The notes beneath the pieces are model-generated. The model was not told the DNA's origin. It was given only the letters and a program-made list of their open reading frames with translations, and searched no databases. A stretch of 7,567 bases of DNA from Bacteroidota bacterium (lineage in GTDB: Bacteria > Bacteroidota > Bacteroidia > Chitinophagales > UBA2359), in NCBI GenBank assembly GCA_020627525.1, contig JAHDGP010000223.1:1-7567 (forward strand). Reading direction: 5' to 3'. A program made the position numbers and the translations under genes. Below are positions 5,734-7,567 of the stretch, piece after piece. Within the stretch, counting starts at the first letter, position 1. Every line of letters starts with the position of its first letter.

Positions 5734-7425
5734 ATGAAAAATAAAATATTTAGATATTTATCAATTTTGTTTTTGCTTGGATTTTATTTTACAGATACAA
5801 ATGCACAAATAAACATAGGTGGAGAACCAATATCATTCAAACAAGCATTAACAGTTGAAATTCCAGTCAAAAAAATGCCAAAACTGGATATGAAGGCTAT
5901 AGAACAACAAGATCTTGCAGACGATGCGGAAGGAATGCCTACAAGATTTGGCTATTCGCATCCAGTAAATTACAATTTAAAAAATTCAGGAACTTGGGAA
6001 GAGCTAGTCGATGGATCTGGAAGAATTTGGAGACTTTCAATCCAATGCCCTTATGCTAAAAGTATAAATTTGATATACAATGAGTTCTGGTTACCTCCTA
6101 ATGCAACGCTTTACATTTACAATAAAGAAAAAAGTGATTTCATCGGAGGATTTACTGATAAGAATAACAATAGTATAAGAGGGGAAAGCCCAGGATATGC
6201 AACAGGGGTTGTTCCAGGAGATGAAATCATATTAGAATACTTTGAACCCACAAATGTAATCGGTTTAGGGGAAATTTCTATTTCCAACGTGGTGCATGGA
6301 TACAAATCAGTCAATAGAATCAAACATAAACTGTTTGGTGACTCAGGTTCTTGTCAGAGAAATATTAACTGCTCTGATGGTAACAATTGGCAAAATGAAA
6401 AAACCAGTGTTGCCTTAATATTAGTAGATGGAGGAACTCGTTGGTGTACAGGATCATTATTGAATAATGGATATGGAGACTTCAAACCCTACTTTCTCAC
6501 TGCCAATCATTGTTTAGACGGATGGGCTATTCCAACAGCCTATGATGCGGTTAGCAATCCCGTAGCTTCCGTTTGGATGTTTTATTGGAATTATGAAGCA
6601 ACGGGCTGTGCAAATCCATCTTCAGAACCAGGGTGGAATTCTACAACAGGAGCATATCTTGTAGCAAATAAATCAGACTCTGATTTTGCATTGCTGTATT
6701 TAACAGAAGATCCTTACAGAGATGCCAATTTGATTTTGAGTTACAATGGTTGGAGTACAAATACACCAGGAGCAGGTGGGGCAAGTATTCACCATCCAAG
6801 TGGAGATATAAAGAAAATATCCCTATTTACACAAGTTCCAGTGTCAAATGCCTGGCCTGGTTGTCTTGCTGCCGAATCTTGGTCTGTCGTATTTCAACAT
6901 CCAAGTGGAATATTTACAACAACTGAAGGCGGCTCCTCTGGCTCGCCCCTGTACGACTCAAATCATAGAGTTGTTGGTCAGCTTTGGGGTGGGAGAGACC
7001 TATCACAAACATCATGTAATGATGGTCCAACTTGTGCAGATCCTGCCAATGACTTGAGCTTTTATGGAAAATTTTCAACTTCTTGGGATGATTCTGGCGG
7101 ATTAAGACGAAGACTAAAAGATTGGCTTGATCCAACTTGTTACGACAATTACAATGACTTGTTTAACTTCAGTCAGGGCGTAGAACATATCTATGCAAAC
7201 GATCAAGTCAATTCAAATCGAAGCATTACAGGAAGCAATACCTACGTCTCGTTTAATGGTGGAAATGCAGTTCATTTGACAGAAGGGTTTAGTGCAAGTG
7301 GAGGAGCAGTATTTAATGCTACCAATATTGATTGCGACAATTCTACATTGAAGGTAGCAGGTGAGTTAGATGGTGTTTCACCTGAAAAGGCATTTAAAGA
7401 AGAGGAAGCTACAGAAGAAAATTAA
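5734..7425 (+). CDS. Secreted trypsin-fold serine protease, lysyl-endopeptidase family
   Basis: The product has 563 residues. Residues 1-24 are a signal peptide (ending TNA, then Gln25). Residues 30-190 form the N-terminal pro-region usual in these proteases (RIWRLSIQCP, FWLPPNATLYIYN, GDEIILEYFEP). The protease domain spans about 203-468. The triad is His259 (LTANHC), Asp317 (SDSDFALL) and Ser402 (GGSSGSPL). Six cysteines (207, 213, 238, 260, 292, 428) fall where Achromobacter lysyl endopeptidase, as I recall it, has its three disulfides. FYWNY, IHHPSGDIKKIS, VVGQLWGG and RLKDWLDP also match. The pocket differs: Trp418 replaces the His of QLHGG, and Ser442 aligns with the lysine-binding Asp, though Asp440 is close. 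Lys specificity is therefore not assured. Residues 484-534 (IYANDQV...LTEGFSASGGAVFNAT...C) resemble a 3-coathanger stack domain. The end is an acidic tail, with no type A T9SS domain. It is probably cotranscribed with both fibre genes. Confidence 0.93.
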   Translation: MKNKIFRYLSILFLLGFYFTDTNAQINIGGEPISFKQALTVEIPVKKMPKLDMKAIEQQDLADDAEGMPTRFGYSHPVNYNLKNSGTWEELVDGSGRIWRLSIQCPYAKSINLIYNEFWLPPNATLYIYNKEKSDFIGGFTDKNNNSIRGESPGYATGVVPGDEIILEYFEPTNVIGLGEISISNVVHGYKSVNRIKHKLFGDSGSCQRNINCSDGNNWQNEKTSVALILVDGGTRWCTGSLLNNGYGDFKPYFLTANHCLDGWAIPTAYDAVSNPVASVWMFYWNYEATGCANPSSEPGWNSTTGAYLVANKSDSDFALLYLTEDPYRDANLILSYNGWSTNTPGAGGASIHHPSGDIKKISLFTQVPVSNAWPGCLAAESWSVVFQHPSGIFTTTEGGSSGSPLYDSNHRVVGQLWGGRDLSQTSCNDGPTCADPANDLSFYGKFSTSWDDSGGLRRRLKDWLDPTCYDNYNDLFNFSQGVEHIYANDQVNSNRSITGSNTYVSFNGGNAVHLTEGFSASGGAVFNATNIDCDNSTLKVAGELDGVSPEKAFKEEEATEEN

Positions 7426-7446
7426 TTAATTAAAAAAAATATAATC

Positions 7447-7567
7447 ATGAAAACTAAAATATTTATCAATATAATTTTATTACTATTTATTTCAATAGGC
7501 TTAATTGCACAAACATCTTCCATAAAAGTTACATCTGGAGGCGATGTAGGAATAGGTACGGACACAC
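7447..7567 (+). CDS. Second fibre-like secreted protein, 5' part only
   Basis: I translated this frame by hand; it is open from ATG 7447 to the right edge (40 full codons). It starts 21 bp after the protease stop with no terminator between, so cotranscription is likely. Residues 1-21 form a signal peptide (MKTKIFINIILLLFISIGLIA, then Gln22). After IKVTSGG comes DVGIGTDT, the same VGIGT signature as in the fibre gene at 4407, placed much nearer the N-terminus. The rest lies outside the window, so domain content and completeness cannot be judged. Confidence 0.85.
   Translation, partial: MKTKIFINIILLLFISIGLIAQTSSIKVTSGGDVGIGTDT

Noticed and set aside
6848..7135. Short ORFs on both strands inside the protease gene
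   Set aside because: They overlap the catalytic Ser and pocket region of a well-supported protease and are shadows of it.
4407..7567. Prophage or contractile injection system tail-fibre locus
   Set aside because: The fibre signature is suggestive, but the proteins carry signal peptides and no baseplate, sheath, tube, integrase or lysis genes are present in the window.

Overview
The window looks like chromosomal DNA from a marine-type member of the Bacteroidota, in the broad Saprospiria/Cytophagia/Flavobacteriia range; I cannot place it more closely. The evidence is low GC, A-rich leaders without Shine-Dalgarno sites, a TAnnTTTG-type -7 promoter element, a type IX secretion (T9SS) sorting tail with the QNFPNPF signature, signal peptides ending in AQ, and secreted fibre-like proteins carrying the VGIGT...KLDV motif. 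Almost every gene encodes an exported or membrane-anchored protein.

Layout: positions 1-947 hold two tandem minus-strand paralogous lipoproteins; the downstream one runs off the left edge. Positions 948-1386 are a divergent intergenic stretch with no gene seen. Positions 1387-2250 encode a membrane-anchored neutral zinc metallopeptidase of the YpfJ/KPN_02809 family, closed by a strong terminator. Positions 2652-4064 encode a 470-residue cysteine-rich T9SS cargo protein, also followed by a terminator. From 4407 to the right edge runs a probable transcription unit: a fibre-like secreted protein whose frame is broken by a single-base shift near 5265, a secreted trypsin-fold protease of the lysyl-endopeptidase family (5734-7425), and the first 40 codons of a second fibre-like protein (7447 on).

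Three copies of a 17-bp imperfect palindrome (ACTTT-7-AAAGT) lie in the two plus-strand intergenic regions, two before the T9SS cargo gene and one before the fibre gene. The nearest copy ends about 195 and 182 bp before the respective start codons. The upstream region of the fibre gene has a cluster of further dyads, including a perfect 8+2+8 palindrome. This suggests that the two secreted-protein units share a regulator, which is inference.

The most notable points are the repeated palindrome, the near-perfect 45-bp in-gene tandem duplication next to the frameshift, the fibre-protease-fibre arrangement, and the lipoprotein pair that differ by one inserted GCTN...DDGSC module. None of these proves a new system. 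The fibre-protease cassette and the shared operator are the best candidates for follow-up.
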